A stretch of 64,000 nucleotides of DNA from contig NZ_CP118527.1 of assembly GCF_028885415.1 (NCBI RefSeq), forward strand, positions 4,340,001-4,404,000, in the 5' to 3' direction. How positions within the stretch are numbered: position 1 is the first letter of the stretch; the number at the start of each line of letters is the position of its first letter. The notes below the pieces were generated by a model, which saw nothing but the letters and a program-made list of their open reading frames with translations, was not told the origin of the DNA and searched no databases. Source of the DNA: Streptomyces coeruleorubidus (GTDB lineage Bacteria; Actinomycetota; Actinomycetes; Streptomycetales; Streptomycetaceae). Both the position numbers and the translations under genes were made by a program. Positions 54,690 to 63,691 of the stretch are shown here, in pieces.

Positions 54690-55544
54690 TTACCGCACGT
54701 CGACGTAGTCGCCCGTGGCGTTGACCGCCGGAGTGGTCGTCGTGCCCGCGAAGCTGAAGCGCCAGTAGCCGTCGTACGTCGCGGTGGCGGTGGCCTTCAG
54801 GTTGCCGTACTGGTCGGAGTACACCGTCTTGACCGTGGTGTACGTGCTGGTGCCGGCCTTGCGGAACTGGAGCTTGACCGGCTGGTTGGTGTAGCCGTGG
54901 TAGGCGTTGTCCTCCCAGTTGGCGCGGGAGAGCTTGCCGGTGGACGTGATGGTCTTGCCCTTGTACACGGGCTCGGGGCCGGCGTTGACGGTCAGCTTGG
55001 AGTAGCGCTGCACCTTGGTGCTGCCCAGGCCGCCCTGCTCCTTCTCGTCGCCGTTGCTGGTGACGGCGAGGGCGCCGGCGCCCCAGGTGCCGGCGTCGGA
55101 GTTCCACAGATCGCCGTCGGCCGGGCGGACGTTGATCACGCCCTTGCAGTTGAGGACGGTCGACGAGGCGGCGGTGCAGGTGGCCGGGTCGTCGCTGATG
55201 AGGACGTTGTCCGCGGTGTCCAGCGAGGAGCCGTGGTAGATCAGCGGGCCGGTGGCGAAGTTGTCCGAGCTGGTGTCGAGGTCCGCGGCGTGGGTCACGG
55301 TGTAGGTGACCGGGAAGCTGACCACGTTCGTGGTGCCGACGACGATGTTCTTGCCGCTGTTGACCTTCATGTCGGAGAAGGTGACGTCGAGGGTCGACGC
55401 GGTGGTGCCCGAGTCGGCGTCGGCCGAGGCGGAGCTGAAGGCCGCCTTGCCGGACGGCGCGTCGGCGGCCTGCGCGGCCGGAACGACGAGGGCGGAAAGG
55501 GCCAGGGCGCCGGCGACGGCGGCCACAGTGGCTCGGATGTGCAT
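54690..55544 (-). CDS. Secreted protein, paralogue 1 of a tandem pair
   Basis: A 284-residue exported protein with signal peptide ending near AQA at about residue 27. The middle region (about 30-170) is unlike that of its neighbour, but the C-terminal 110 residues, starting SKLTVNAGPEPVYKGKTIT and ending TPAVNATGDYVDVR, are nearly identical to it. The conserved part is rich in Thr, Tyr and Gly and looks like a beta-sandwich repeat domain common in Streptomyces exported proteins. No enzymatic motif is visible. The upstream region resembles that of the paralogue, so both are probably coregulated. Confidence 0.82.
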   Translation of the reverse strand: MHIRATVAAVAGALALSALVVPAAQAADAPSGKAAFSSASADADSGTTASTLDVTFSDMKVNSGKNIVVGTTNVVSFPVTYTVTHAADLDTSSDNFATGPLIYHGSSLDTADNVLISDDPATCTAASSTVLNCKGVINVRPADGDLWNSDAGTWGAGALAVTSNGDEKEQGGLGSTKVQRYSKLTVNAGPEPVYKGKTITSTGKLSRANWEDNAYHGYTNQPVKLQFRKAGTSTYTTVKTVYSDQYGNLKATATATYDGYWRFSFAGTTTTPAVNATGDYVDVR

Positions 55545-55683
55545 GTGTTCCCCAGGTGGAGAAGTGATCTAGGAGTCTCTTGACTCACGCGATCAGATCC
55601 ACGAGGCCCAGAACAGGTTGTACGACCCGGTCCGGTTTTTGCCGTCTCATCCGCGATGTTTGACACACCCATGAGACATGCGG

Positions 55684-55721
55684 CACCGCCGGCCCCGGAA
55701 CGGATCCCGTGGCCGGCGGTG
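55684..55721. terminator. Hairpin between the two secreted-protein genes
   Basis: CACCGCCGGCC (55684-55694) pairs perfectly with GGCCGGCGGTG (55711-55721), 20 bases beyond the stop of paralogue 2. Confidence 0.7.
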
Positions 55722-55741
55722 TCGTCTGTGCGGGGACGGTG

Positions 55742-56500
55742 TTATCGCACGTCGACGAAGTCACCCGCGGCGTTGACCGCCGGCGTGGTCGTCGTGCCCG
55801 CGAAGGAGTAGCGGAAGTAGCCGTCGGTGGAGGCCGTGACGGTGGCCTTCAGGTTGCCGTACTGGTCGGAGTACACCGTCTTGACCGTGGTGTACGTGCT
55901 GGTGCCCGCCTTGCGGAACTGGAGCTTGACCGGCTGGTTGGTGTAGCCGGCGTACTTGAGGGTCTCCCAGTTGGCACGGGACAGCTTGCCGGTGGCCGTG
56001 ATGGTCTTGCCCTTGTACACGGGCTCCGGCGAGGCGTTGACCGTCAGCTGCGAGGCACGCTGGAACTTGAAGGACCCGGCCTTCTCCTTCCATACGAAGT
56101 CGCCGTCCTCGGCGTCGATCCAGGCTTCCACGTACCAGGTGCCGGCATTCGCGTTGCTCAGGTAGTCGACCTTCGGATCGACCAGCACCGAGGCCGTGCA
56201 CGTGGAGGTGGTGGAGCTGACCGCCGTGCACGTCGGCTTGGAGGTCGTGAAGAAGCCGTAGTCGGGGCCGCTGAGCGTGAACCCGTCGGCGCCCGCGATG
56301 CCCGAGTCGTCCTGGGCCGTCACGCTGACCTTGATGGTCTTCGCGGCGGACGTCCCCACAGACGCCTTGTTGTCGCCGTCGACGACGACCTTGGTGATCG
56401 TGGTGTCGCCGACCCCGCCATCCGCCTGCGCGGCGGGAACGGCCAGGGCGGAGAGGGCCAGGGCGCCGGTGACGGCGGCCACGGTGACTCGGATGCGCAT
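55742..56500 (-). CDS. Secreted protein, paralogue 2 of a tandem pair
   Basis: A 252-residue exported protein with signal peptide RIRVTVAAVTGALALSALAV, cleavage near AQA at about 26. The N-terminal domain (about 27-140) contains a pair of Cys (KPTCTAVSSTTSTCTASVL), likely a disulfide, and differs from the neighbour; the C-terminal domain from SQLTVNASPEPVYKGKTIT is shared. GGAGAA precedes the ATG. Function unknown; tandem duplication followed by replacement of the N-terminal domain is the simplest reading. Confidence 0.82.
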   Translation of the reverse strand: MRIRVTVAAVTGALALSALAVPAAQADGGVGDTTITKVVVDGDNKASVGTSAAKTIKVSVTAQDDSGIAGADGFTLSGPDYGFFTTSKPTCTAVSSTTSTCTASVLVDPKVDYLSNANAGTWYVEAWIDAEDGDFVWKEKAGSFKFQRASQLTVNASPEPVYKGKTITATGKLSRANWETLKYAGYTNQPVKLQFRKAGTSTYTTVKTVYSDQYGNLKATVTASTDGYFRYSFAGTTTTPAVNAAGDFVDVR

Positions 56501-56563
56501 GCGTTCTCCAGGTGGAGAGGTGCCCCGGCGCTCGTCGTCGGCTCCTGGGGCCCAGGTGATCGT

Positions 56564-56597
56564 GGAGTCTGTTGACTCACGTGATCAGATTCGCGAG
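56564..56597. repeat. Duplicated upstream element of the secreted-protein pair
   Basis: A block with GGAGTCT, TTGACTCACG and GATCAGAT lies here and again at 55572-55606 with only a few substitutions. Each copy precedes one paralogue by about 60-70 bases, so the promoter region was duplicated with the gene and has been conserved. Confidence 0.6.
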
Positions 56598-56673
56598 CAA
56601 GGCGTTTGGTTGTACGGCAGGTGAAAGATTTGTGCGGGAATTTTCACCGGATGACCAAACGCCACCGCACGCT

Positions 56674-59600
56674 TCAGTCGAACCACCGGTCCCGCGCCAG
56701 CTCCTTGGTCCGCGACGGATCCTCCAGCAGCGCCGCCACCTCGAACCGCCGCGGCCACTGCCCCGCCGCCCAGGCCAGGCCCGCGGCGACGCCCTCCAGG
56801 GTGGCGGCGTGCAGGACGTCGTCGTCCGTCAGGCGCCAGTCGATCTCCACGCCGTCGACGACGAGTTCCTCGTGCTCGAGGTAGGAGGCGGGGGTGCGGG
56901 GGCCGAGCAGGACCCGGACCGAGTCCGGGACTTCGTGTTCCGTGCCCTCGGAGGTGACCTGTCCCGTGACCGACTCGCTCAGGCGCCGCACCTGGAAGAG
57001 TTCGGCCAGTCCGGCGGCCCGGGACGGGCGGACCGGCAGCAGGGGGACGCCTTCCGTGAAGGGCAGCAGGTCCGGTGAGTCGCACACCACGGCGTCGGCC
57101 GCGTCCACGACCTCCACCCGGCCGTCGACGACGGCACGCAGCTCGTCGGGCAGCGTCACCTGCTCCGGGTCCAGGTCCGCCAGGGCCCCGTACAGCGCGT
57201 GCAGTTGGGCGTCCGTCACCTCGCGCTCCGGGTCGGCGAGCCGGTCGAGGAGTTCGGCTGCACCGCCGGGCTCGTCCAGCAGCGCGGCGACGGACGTCCG
57301 CACACCCAGCGCCCGCAGCACCTGCTCGTCTTCAAAACCGGTCGCGTCGGCCTCCTCGTAGAGACCGCGCAGGAGCGGGTCGCCGCCGGCGGCGCGCAGG
57401 CCCGCGGGGCGGCGGCCGTCGAGGACCGGGTTCCCGCGCAGCCACCACGCCGTGTACGGCCGTACGACCTCGTGCGTGCCGTCCGGCAGCAGGACGCGCA
57501 CGGGCTGCACGATCGCGTCCCTCAGGGGCGGCTGCGACAGCAGGGACAGGGCCTGGGACCACTTGTCCTCGTCGACCAGGTCCAGGTCCCGTACGGCGAC
57601 GATCTCGGTGGCGACCGGCGGCACCGGGCTGTCCGGGAAACGGTCGAGGACGTCCTCCGCCCACACGTCGACCGCGTCCAGCAGACCCGCGTCGTCGGGC
57701 TCGGCGAAGTCGCCCTCGCGCGGCTCCAGTTCGTCGGGGTCGAGGACGACGTCGGTGGCGCGGACGAGCGCGAAGTTCACCAGCACCCCGCAGGCCGCCA
57801 GCGGCTGCTCGCCCCACTTCGAGGCCAGCTCGGCGTCCACCGCGGCCAGTTCGCCCTCGCGCATGACCTGGGCGAACGGGCCGCCCGGGAAGACGAGTTC
57901 GCAGGCCGGGGCCGGTTCGCCGTCCTCGTCGGGCAGGGCGAGCGCACCGAGCCAGGGCTCGTCACCGGGCTCCAGGCCCGCGTCCCGCACCAACGCGAGC
58001 ACGGTGTCGGCCAGTTCCTCCGCGTCGAGGGCGTCCTCCTCCCACAGCACGCCGCCCTCGTCGTCGAGCGACGCGGCGACGGCGGCCCTGACCTGCGGGG
58101 TGGTGAGCACGGCGCGCGGGGTCGCGGGCAGGGCGCCCAGCTTCTCCAGGATCGGGTGCGCGGCGTCCGGGTGGGCGACCTTCAGTCCGAGCCGGGCCAG
58201 GGTCTCGGGGTCGATACCGGTGGCGTCAGGGCTGGGCAGCAGGACCTGCCGGGGGCCGATCGTCGTACGGCCGTCCGCGAGCGGCACCGGCAGGCCCGAC
58301 AGCCGGTCCGGGTCGACCCCGGCGAGGCTGTCGTAGAGCCGCCGCCACCAGCCGGGGTCCTTCTCCAGCCCGGCCAGCCGGTCGATCGCGTCGGTCAGCG
58401 GCACGCGGGCGACGCCCAGGGTGCGCAGCTCCGCCCGGCGTTCCAGCCCGGCGGGCAGCAGGGTGGGCAGCACCTCGGCGAGCACCCGCACCGTGTCCGC
58501 GCCCGCGCCCTCGACGACCTCGGCGTCCCGGGGCCGCAGCGACTCGGGCAACTCCTCGTCGTCGTGCCCGCGGGGCTCGACGGCGGGCGGCAGGAAGGAG
58601 GTTCGCGGCAGCCGCTCCAGGATCGCCTGGCGCAGGGCGCCGTCCAGCTCGCCCTTGCCGAGCGGCCCGGGCACGAGGTCGATGAGGCCGGCCGTCACCG
58701 GCCGCCAGTCGCCGAGGAGTTCGGCGTAGGAGTCGGCCACGCGCTGGATCAGGAAGTCGGTCAGCGGGCCGGGGGCGGCGTGCCGGCGGGTGGAGTCCAG
58801 CGGGAACGAGGCGATGAGCAGGGCGGGGACGCCGAGCGGCTCGTCGCTGGGGGTGGGGGCGTGCACGACCGGGCTGGTGCGGGGCCGGGCGGGGCTGCCG
58901 TCGGAGTCCACGGGCACGGCCCAGGTGACCGACCAGTGGGGGCGCAGCCGCTCCTCGACGGGCCGGCCGGTGAGCAGCTCGGGGGTGAGGGGGCCGTGGG
59001 CGGCGGAGGTGCGCCAGTAGGTGACGCCGTCGCCGGAGTCGTCGATGACGGTGAAGGGGCCGTCGGTGCGGCGGGAGATGGTGCGGGGACTCTCGCCGTT
59101 GATCTCGACGACGACCTCTTCGAGGCCGGCGAGGGTGAGCAGGAGCGCGTCGTCGACCGCCCGCAGCAGCCGTTCGGCGAGGTCGGCGGCGGGGGTGTCG
59201 CGCAGCGGGAGGATGACGGCGGTGTCGTAGGGGTCGGGGGCGGTGCCCTCGGCGGCGAACGGCAGCCGCAGCAGCGGTACGTGGCCGTCGCGCCGCCGGA
59301 TCTCGTCCCCGAGGCCGGGGCTGTGCCGGGCGGTGTCGGCGGCCAGTTCCCGGGCCTCGGCGAGGGACCAGCGCACCCCGCCGTGCCGGCCGACGACGGC
59401 GGGCTCGTCGGTGACGGCGAGGACGGCGGCGAACCCGACGCCGAACCGCCCGACGGCCTGCTCGTGGGTCTCCCGCTTCGCCGACGCACGCAGGGTGGAC
59501 AGCGACTCGACCCCGGCCGCGTCCAGCGGCGCACCGGTGTTGGCGGCGACGAGCACACCATCACGGAGTGTGAGCCGCAGCCGCCCGGGCACCCCGGCCC

Positions 59601-59805
59601 GGGCCGCCGCGTCGGCGGCGTTCTGCGCGAGCTCGACGACGAGCCGGTCCCGGTAGCCGCCGAGGACGAGGTCCTCCTCGGCGTTGGCGTCCTCCCGGAA
59701 CCGGGCGGGGCTGGTGGCCCAGGCATCGATGACGCCGCGCCGCAGACGTGCCGTACCGAACGGGTCGGCTCCCTCGGCGGCGGGCCGCACGAACTTGCTG
59801 CTCAC
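56674..59805 (-). CDS. Large sacsin-like protein with N-terminal Hsp90-type ATPase domain
   Basis: A 1043-residue cytoplasmic protein. The GHKL/Hsp90-like ATP fold is at about residues 40-230: VVELAQNAADAAARAG is the N-box, and HEQAVGRFGVGFAAVLAV contains the glycine lid. The remaining 800 residues are acidic, Leu/Asp/Glu-rich and have no recognised domain. GTG 59805 was chosen because GGAGAAGGA sits at proper spacing; the ATG 15 bases upstream is the alternative. Family members carry a sacsin-type N-terminal ATPase label with unknown function; a chaperone-like or defence role has been guessed for others. It lies downstream of a DUF397/XRE pair but may have its own promoter. Confidence 0.85.
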   Translation of the reverse strand: MSSKFVRPAAEGADPFGTARLRRGVIDAWATSPARFREDANAEEDLVLGGYRDRLVVELAQNAADAAARAGVPGRLRLTLRDGVLVAANTGAPLDAAGVESLSTLRASAKRETHEQAVGRFGVGFAAVLAVTDEPAVVGRHGGVRWSLAEARELAADTARHSPGLGDEIRRRDGHVPLLRLPFAAEGTAPDPYDTAVILPLRDTPAADLAERLLRAVDDALLLTLAGLEEVVVEINGESPRTISRRTDGPFTVIDDSGDGVTYWRTSAAHGPLTPELLTGRPVEERLRPHWSVTWAVPVDSDGSPARPRTSPVVHAPTPSDEPLGVPALLIASFPLDSTRRHAAPGPLTDFLIQRVADSYAELLGDWRPVTAGLIDLVPGPLGKGELDGALRQAILERLPRTSFLPPAVEPRGHDDEELPESLRPRDAEVVEGAGADTVRVLAEVLPTLLPAGLERRAELRTLGVARVPLTDAIDRLAGLEKDPGWWRRLYDSLAGVDPDRLSGLPVPLADGRTTIGPRQVLLPSPDATGIDPETLARLGLKVAHPDAAHPILEKLGALPATPRAVLTTPQVRAAVAASLDDEGGVLWEEDALDAEELADTVLALVRDAGLEPGDEPWLGALALPDEDGEPAPACELVFPGGPFAQVMREGELAAVDAELASKWGEQPLAACGVLVNFALVRATDVVLDPDELEPREGDFAEPDDAGLLDAVDVWAEDVLDRFPDSPVPPVATEIVAVRDLDLVDEDKWSQALSLLSQPPLRDAIVQPVRVLLPDGTHEVVRPYTAWWLRGNPVLDGRRPAGLRAAGGDPLLRGLYEEADATGFEDEQVLRALGVRTSVAALLDEPGGAAELLDRLADPEREVTDAQLHALYGALADLDPEQVTLPDELRAVVDGRVEVVDAADAVVCDSPDLLPFTEGVPLLPVRPSRAAGLAELFQVRRLSESVTGQVTSEGTEHEVPDSVRVLLGPRTPASYLEHEELVVDGVEIDWRLTDDDVLHAATLEGVAAGLAWAAGQWPRRFEVAALLEDPSRTKELARDRWFD

Positions 59806-59880
59806 GTTCCTTCTCCTCATCGACGAGAGGACGAAGGTACCGCCTGGGGCGCGGGGGTGTGCGCGGCGTCCGGCCCCGGG

Positions 59881-60090
59881 TCAGCTCTCGGACGCGTACG
59901 TCACGAAATCCGCCCATGCGGCGGGAGCGAGGGCGAGCCGGGGGCCCGCGGTGTGCTTGGAGTCGCGGACGTGGACGGTGGCGGGGGTGGTGGCGACTTC
60001 GACGCACGAGTTGCCGTCGTTGCCGCCGCTGTAGCTGCTCTTGAACCACGCCAGTTCGCACATGTCCCCGGCAGCGGTTTTGCGGATCAT
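59881..60090 (-). CDS. DUF397-domain protein
   Basis: A 69-residue protein with the DUF397 signature ELAWFKSSYSGGNDGNSCVEVA, then VHVRDSKHTAGPRLALAPAAWADFV. Such proteins pair with XRE-type regulators in streptomycetes, and BldB-like/WhiJ-like systems are the best known (family knowledge). Its ATG overlaps the upstream regulator stop by four bases (ATGA), so the two are translationally coupled. Confidence 0.92.
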   Translation of the reverse strand: MIRKTAAGDMCELAWFKSSYSGGNDGNSCVEVATTPATVHVRDSKHTAGPRLALAPAAWADFVTYASES

Positions 60091-60962
60091 GATTCTCCAA
60101 GCAGTTGTTCGATCAAGGCCAGCGACTCCTTCGGGGAGAGCGCCTGAGCCCGGATAGTGGCATACCGCAACTCAAGAACGCGGAGCTGCTTGGGGTCAGA
60201 GGTCGGGCGGCCGTTGAAGGCCCCGTCGGAGCGCCCCACCGCTGTACCGTCCGGGAACTTCAGCAGCTCGATCCTGCCGTCCATGCCGGAGTGGGTGTCG
60301 GTGTGCAACGGCATCACCTGGATTACGACGTTGTGCAACCGACCCACCTCCAACACACGTTCGAGCTGCTGCCGCCACACCATTGTGCCCCCGATGGGGC
60401 GCCGCAGCGCCGCCTCCTCCAGTACGAAGCTGATTGCAGGAGCGGGCGAACGCTCGAAGACCGACCGTCGCGCCATCCGGGCGGCAACCATGCGCTCGAC
60501 CTCATCCGGCGAGTACGGGGGCTGCCTCGCCTCGAACAACGCCTTCGCGTGCCCTGGACTCTGCAACAGGCCAGGGATGATGTGGCACTCGTACAGGCCG
60601 ATCTCAACAGCCTGCGCCTCCAGCTTGGCCAGCTCCCGCACCTTCTTCGGATACCGGACCTTCTTGACGTCCTCCCACGTCGCCGCGATGAGCCCACCCG
60701 CGCCCAACACCTCGTCGGCCTTGACCAGATACTCCTGGCGAGGAATCCGCTTCCCGCCCTCGATCTTGTAGACCATGTCCTCGCCGTACCCGACGGCCGT
60801 CCCGAACTCGGCGGCCCGGATCCCCACCGCCTCCCGCCGCAGCTTCAGCTGCCGCCCCACCGTGGCGATGACCGCGACGCCCCACTCGTCGTCGGGATCC
60901 ACCTCCCACCCCGGCTCGTCCGCCTCGGTCCTGAGCCGACCCGCCTCTGCCTCGACCGTCAT
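60087..60962 (-). CDS. XRE-family regulator with DUF5753 (WhiJ/AbaA-orfA type)
   Basis: A 291-residue protein. The Cro/C1-type helix-turn-helix is at about residues 30-85 (VGRQLKLRREAVGIRAAEFG), and the DUF5753 sensor-like region follows, with VEIGLYECHIIPGLLQSPGHAKAL. The DUF397 protein downstream is its presumed partner. ATG 60962 begins the conserved part. In Streptomyces these pairs repress development or antibiotic production until derepressed. Confidence 0.9.
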   Translation of the reverse strand: MTVEAEAGRLRTEADEPGWEVDPDDEWGVAVIATVGRQLKLRREAVGIRAAEFGTAVGYGEDMVYKIEGGKRIPRQEYLVKADEVLGAGGLIAATWEDVKKVRYPKKVRELAKLEAQAVEIGLYECHIIPGLLQSPGHAKALFEARQPPYSPDEVERMVAARMARRSVFERSPAPAISFVLEEAALRRPIGGTMVWRQQLERVLEVGRLHNVVIQVMPLHTDTHSGMDGRIELLKFPDGTAVGRSDGAFNGRPTSDPKQLRVLELRYATIRAQALSPKESLALIEQLLGES

Positions 60963-61176
60963 GCCGTATCCCTCCGTCGTACGCCACCGGAACCCGACCG
61001 CCCGGGCTCCGGTGCCGCGGGCGGTCTTTCCCAAGAACAACGACGATGAAAGGACCCCACCCAACCCCACCCCTCCCGCCCCGGCATCCGCTCACCCTCC
61101 CGGGTGAACATCACCAACTCGACTGGCGTGGCTGCTGGTTGTCGGCCCTACGCTCGGCACAACCCGACCGCAGACA

Positions 61177-61400
61177 TGCGACTTCGGCAACCACCTCGCC
61201 CAGCACCCGGAGCTGTCGCTGCTCGCGATCGGGCTCGGCACGCACATCCAGTCCCTCCCGGCCGGTGATCTCCTGCAACCAGCCCGTACACCGGACCGTA
61301 CGGCGAGCGCACCCGGTTCCGAAGAAGCGGGCCCCACGCAAGCCCCTCCCCGCCGTACCGCAGCCCGCCTCACTGCCGCACCACCCCGACGAAAGGCCTG
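61177..61400 (+). pseudogene. Remnant of a helix-turn-helix protein gene
   Basis: In one frame the sequence reads CDFGNHLAQHPELSLLAIGL then GTHIQSLPAG; immediately afterwards another frame reads VISCNQPVHRTV ... KKRAPRKPLPAVPQPASLPH. These halves match the beginning and end of a helix-turn-helix protein common in Streptomyces (from memory), with the DNA-binding middle of about 50 residues deleted and the frame broken near 61262. No start codon and no full frame remain. Confidence 0.5.
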
Positions 61401-61409
61401 ACACCAGCC

Positions 61410-62282
61410 ATGGTCAGCTCGCCCCACGAGGCCATGCACCGCATCTTCAAGGACCACCCCGGGCTGTTCTCCCGGGTCTCCGAGGTGCTGGGCATCGACT
61501 TCGCCCCACCCACGTCGGTCACCGTCCTGCCCACCGACCTCACCGAGGCCCGCCCGCTCGAACGCCGCGTCGACACCCTGCTCCGGCTGGAGACCGAGGA
61601 CGACGAGCCGTTACTGCTCGCGGTCGAGGCGCAGGGCAAGAAGGACCCGGACAAGCCCGCGAGCTGGGCGTACTACGCCTCGTACCTGCTCACGAAATAC
61701 CGGCTCCAGCCGCTGCTCCTGGTCGTCTGCCAGGACCGCGCCACGGCGGAATGGGCGGCGCGGCCGGTCAGCTTCGGTCCTCCTCAGTGGCCCCTGCTCA
61801 CCCTGCGCCCGCTGGTCGCGGGACCGCACAACATGCCGGTGCTCACCGACCCGGCCGAGGTCCGCAAGGACCTCGCACTCGCGACGCTGTCCGCCATCAC
61901 TCACGTCTCGCATCCGGACATCGGGGCCATACTCAAAGCAGTGACAACCGTCCTGCGGGACACACCGCACCCCATCGCCGACCCGATCGTCGAACTCATC
62001 GCACAAGGCCTGGGCAAGCACCCGGCCGCGGAAATGTGGAGGAACCTGGTGGCCGTGGACCTCTCCTTCTACAAGTCGTACATCTCCGAGGAAATCCGCG
62101 CAGAGGGCGAGGCCCGACGGGCCGCCGAAGACGTCCTGGAGGTCCTGGACGTCCGGGGCATCGACGTCCCCGCAGCGGTCCGCGACCGCATCGTCAATTG
62201 CGGTGATCCCGAGACTCTGCGCCGCTGGCACCGGCGTGCCGTGGTCGCCCCCTCCGCCGAGCAGATCTTCTCGGACGAATAG
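61410..62282 (+). CDS. Rpn-like/PD-(D/E)XK-type putative transposase-associated protein
   Basis: A 290-residue protein of a family that occurs in many paralogous copies in streptomycetes. DTLLRLETEDDEPLLLAVEA and the following QGKKDPDKPASWAYYASYL give a PD-(D/E)XK-like arrangement (E then QxK), as in Rpn/YhgA recombination-promoting nucleases. ATG 61410 is preceded by GAAAGG. The C-terminal 53 residues (EDVLEVLDVRGIDVPAAVRD ... SAEQIFSDE) recur just after the stop codon in another frame. Function unknown. Confidence 0.72.
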   Translation: MVSSPHEAMHRIFKDHPGLFSRVSEVLGIDFAPPTSVTVLPTDLTEARPLERRVDTLLRLETEDDEPLLLAVEAQGKKDPDKPASWAYYASYLLTKYRLQPLLLVVCQDRATAEWAARPVSFGPPQWPLLTLRPLVAGPHNMPVLTDPAEVRKDLALATLSAITHVSHPDIGAILKAVTTVLRDTPHPIADPIVELIAQGLGKHPAAEMWRNLVAVDLSFYKSYISEEIRAEGEARRAAEDVLEVLDVRGIDVPAAVRDRIVNCGDPETLRRWHRRAVVAPSAEQIFSDE

Positions 62283-62283
62283 T

Positions 62284-62469
62284 GGACCTGTCCCGGCCAA
62301 AGACGTGCTGACCGTCCTGAAAGCGCGCGGCATCCACGTCCCCCACCAGGTCCGCGAGCGAATCACCAACTGCGACGACCCCGAAATCCTGGACCAGTGG
62401 CTCATCCGCGCCGCCACCGCCCCGACTGCCGAAAAGATCTTCGCGGACGAGGACGAGCAGGACGAGTAG
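62284..62469 (+). pseudogene. Truncated tandem copy of the Rpn-like protein's C-terminal module
   Basis: The frame encodes AKDVLTVLKARGIHVPHQVR ... DPEILDQWLIRAATAPTAEK, ending IFADEDEQDE, clearly homologous to the last 53 residues of the preceding protein but in a different frame and without its own N-terminal domain. It is either the remnant of a second gene copy or a module lost by a frameshift. Confidence 0.65.
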
Positions 62470-62496
62470 CCGATCGGCGGCCGGGCGCGGACACGG

Positions 62497-63411
62497 CTAC
62501 GAGTGGCCCAGCTCCTCCGTGTCCTCGTCCGCCGCCACCGGCACCGAGCCCGAGTCCGAGGCCGGGCGCAGCGGGAACGGGTCCACCCGGGTCTCGTCGA
62601 TGACCGGCGGAGCCGGCTGCGGCGGCTTCGGCATGACCGCCGCCTCGGAGTGCCCGCCGCAGCCATAGGCCAGGGAGACGACGCGGCCGTCGGCCGGTGA
62701 GAACTCGTTGGCGCAGACGCCGAAGGCCTGGCCCAGGGAGCCGCCGATGCGGAGCAGGAAGCCGCAGCTCACACAGGCGGCGGGGGCCGCCTGTGCCATC
62801 GGGGTCTTGGGACCGAAGGCTTCCTCCCAGCGGTCGGCGGCGATGTGCAGGCCGTAGCGGGACAGCACCCGGGCACGGCGCACGCCGAGTTCCTCGGCCA
62901 CCGCCGCGATCGAGCCGCGGGCGGGGACGGCCAGGGGCCCCGCGGTGACCTCCGCGTCCTCGGCCTCGGCCAGGGCGGCCATCTCCTCGGAGACGACGGA
63001 GTTCGGCGGCGGCTCGTCCTCGCCGGTCCAGCCGGGCTCCAGGCGCAGATCCTCGGCGTCCGTGGGCAGCAGATCGCCCGGGCCCATGTCGCCGGGGCGC
63101 AGCCGCTCGCTCCACGGCACCCACTCGGGCGCGAGCACCGCGTCCGGGCCGGGCAGCAGCACCGCCTCGTCCACCGTGACGATCTTCGCCCGGGACGCCC
63201 GGGCCACCGTCACCGCCCAGCGCCAGCCCCGGTACCCGAGCTCCCTGCACTCGAAGAAGTGCGTGACAACGCGATCCCCCTCGGAGACCAGCCCCACGTG
63301 CTCGCCGACGATGCCGGGGGCCGCGGCTTCCTCGGCGGCGCCCCGTGCGAGGTCGACGGCCTCGGCGCACAGACGGTCAGGGGTGCGGCTTCGCGTTGTC
63401 GCTGCGCTCAC
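62497..63411 (-). CDS. DUF3027 domain protein
   Basis: A 304-residue actinobacterial protein. DUF3027 features include HFFECRELGYRGWRWAVTVARA near residue 50-72, a zinc-binding-like Cys region (CVSCGFLLRIGGSLGQAFGVC), and YGCGGHSEA. The GTG at 63411 starts the protein. Function unknown. It is divergent from the MFS gene across about 280 bases. Confidence 0.88.
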   Translation of the reverse strand: MSAATTRSRTPDRLCAEAVDLARGAAEEAAAPGIVGEHVGLVSEGDRVVTHFFECRELGYRGWRWAVTVARASRAKIVTVDEAVLLPGPDAVLAPEWVPWSERLRPGDMGPGDLLPTDAEDLRLEPGWTGEDEPPPNSVVSEEMAALAEAEDAEVTAGPLAVPARGSIAAVAEELGVRRARVLSRYGLHIAADRWEEAFGPKTPMAQAAPAACVSCGFLLRIGGSLGQAFGVCANEFSPADGRVVSLAYGCGGHSEAAVMPKPPQPAPPVIDETRVDPFPLRPASDSGSVPVAADEDTEELGHS

Positions 63412-63691
63412 AGGTATCGCTTCTCTCCATACGCCGTCTCACGAGTGCGCCACTCCCAGCGCCTGGGGCGGACGGAGCGGACCAGGGGACCGCGTCGACG
63501 TCCTTCATCCATTTTGCGGGATGGCTGAGATACGCACGCTACCCTTCCGCCCCACTTCGCGTACACCGACGGTCCTGACCGAGACCTCCGACCACGTGTC
63601 ACCGGGCTCCGGCAACCGGGACAGTCACCCCACAGGCCCTATACAAGCGGTAATGGCACTACCCACAGCCATCTCGGGGCACTATGACGTC
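63412..63691. other. Divergent intergenic region
   Basis: Nothing clearly coding was seen. It must contain the promoters of the DUF3027 and MFS genes, but no convincing hexamer pair or palindrome was picked out. Confidence 0.5.

Noticed and set aside
57199..60147. A 982-codon plus-strand ORF opposite the sacsin-like gene
   Set aside because: Antisense shadow with Gly/Val/Arg-rich content and no domain, while the minus strand encodes a GHKL ATPase.
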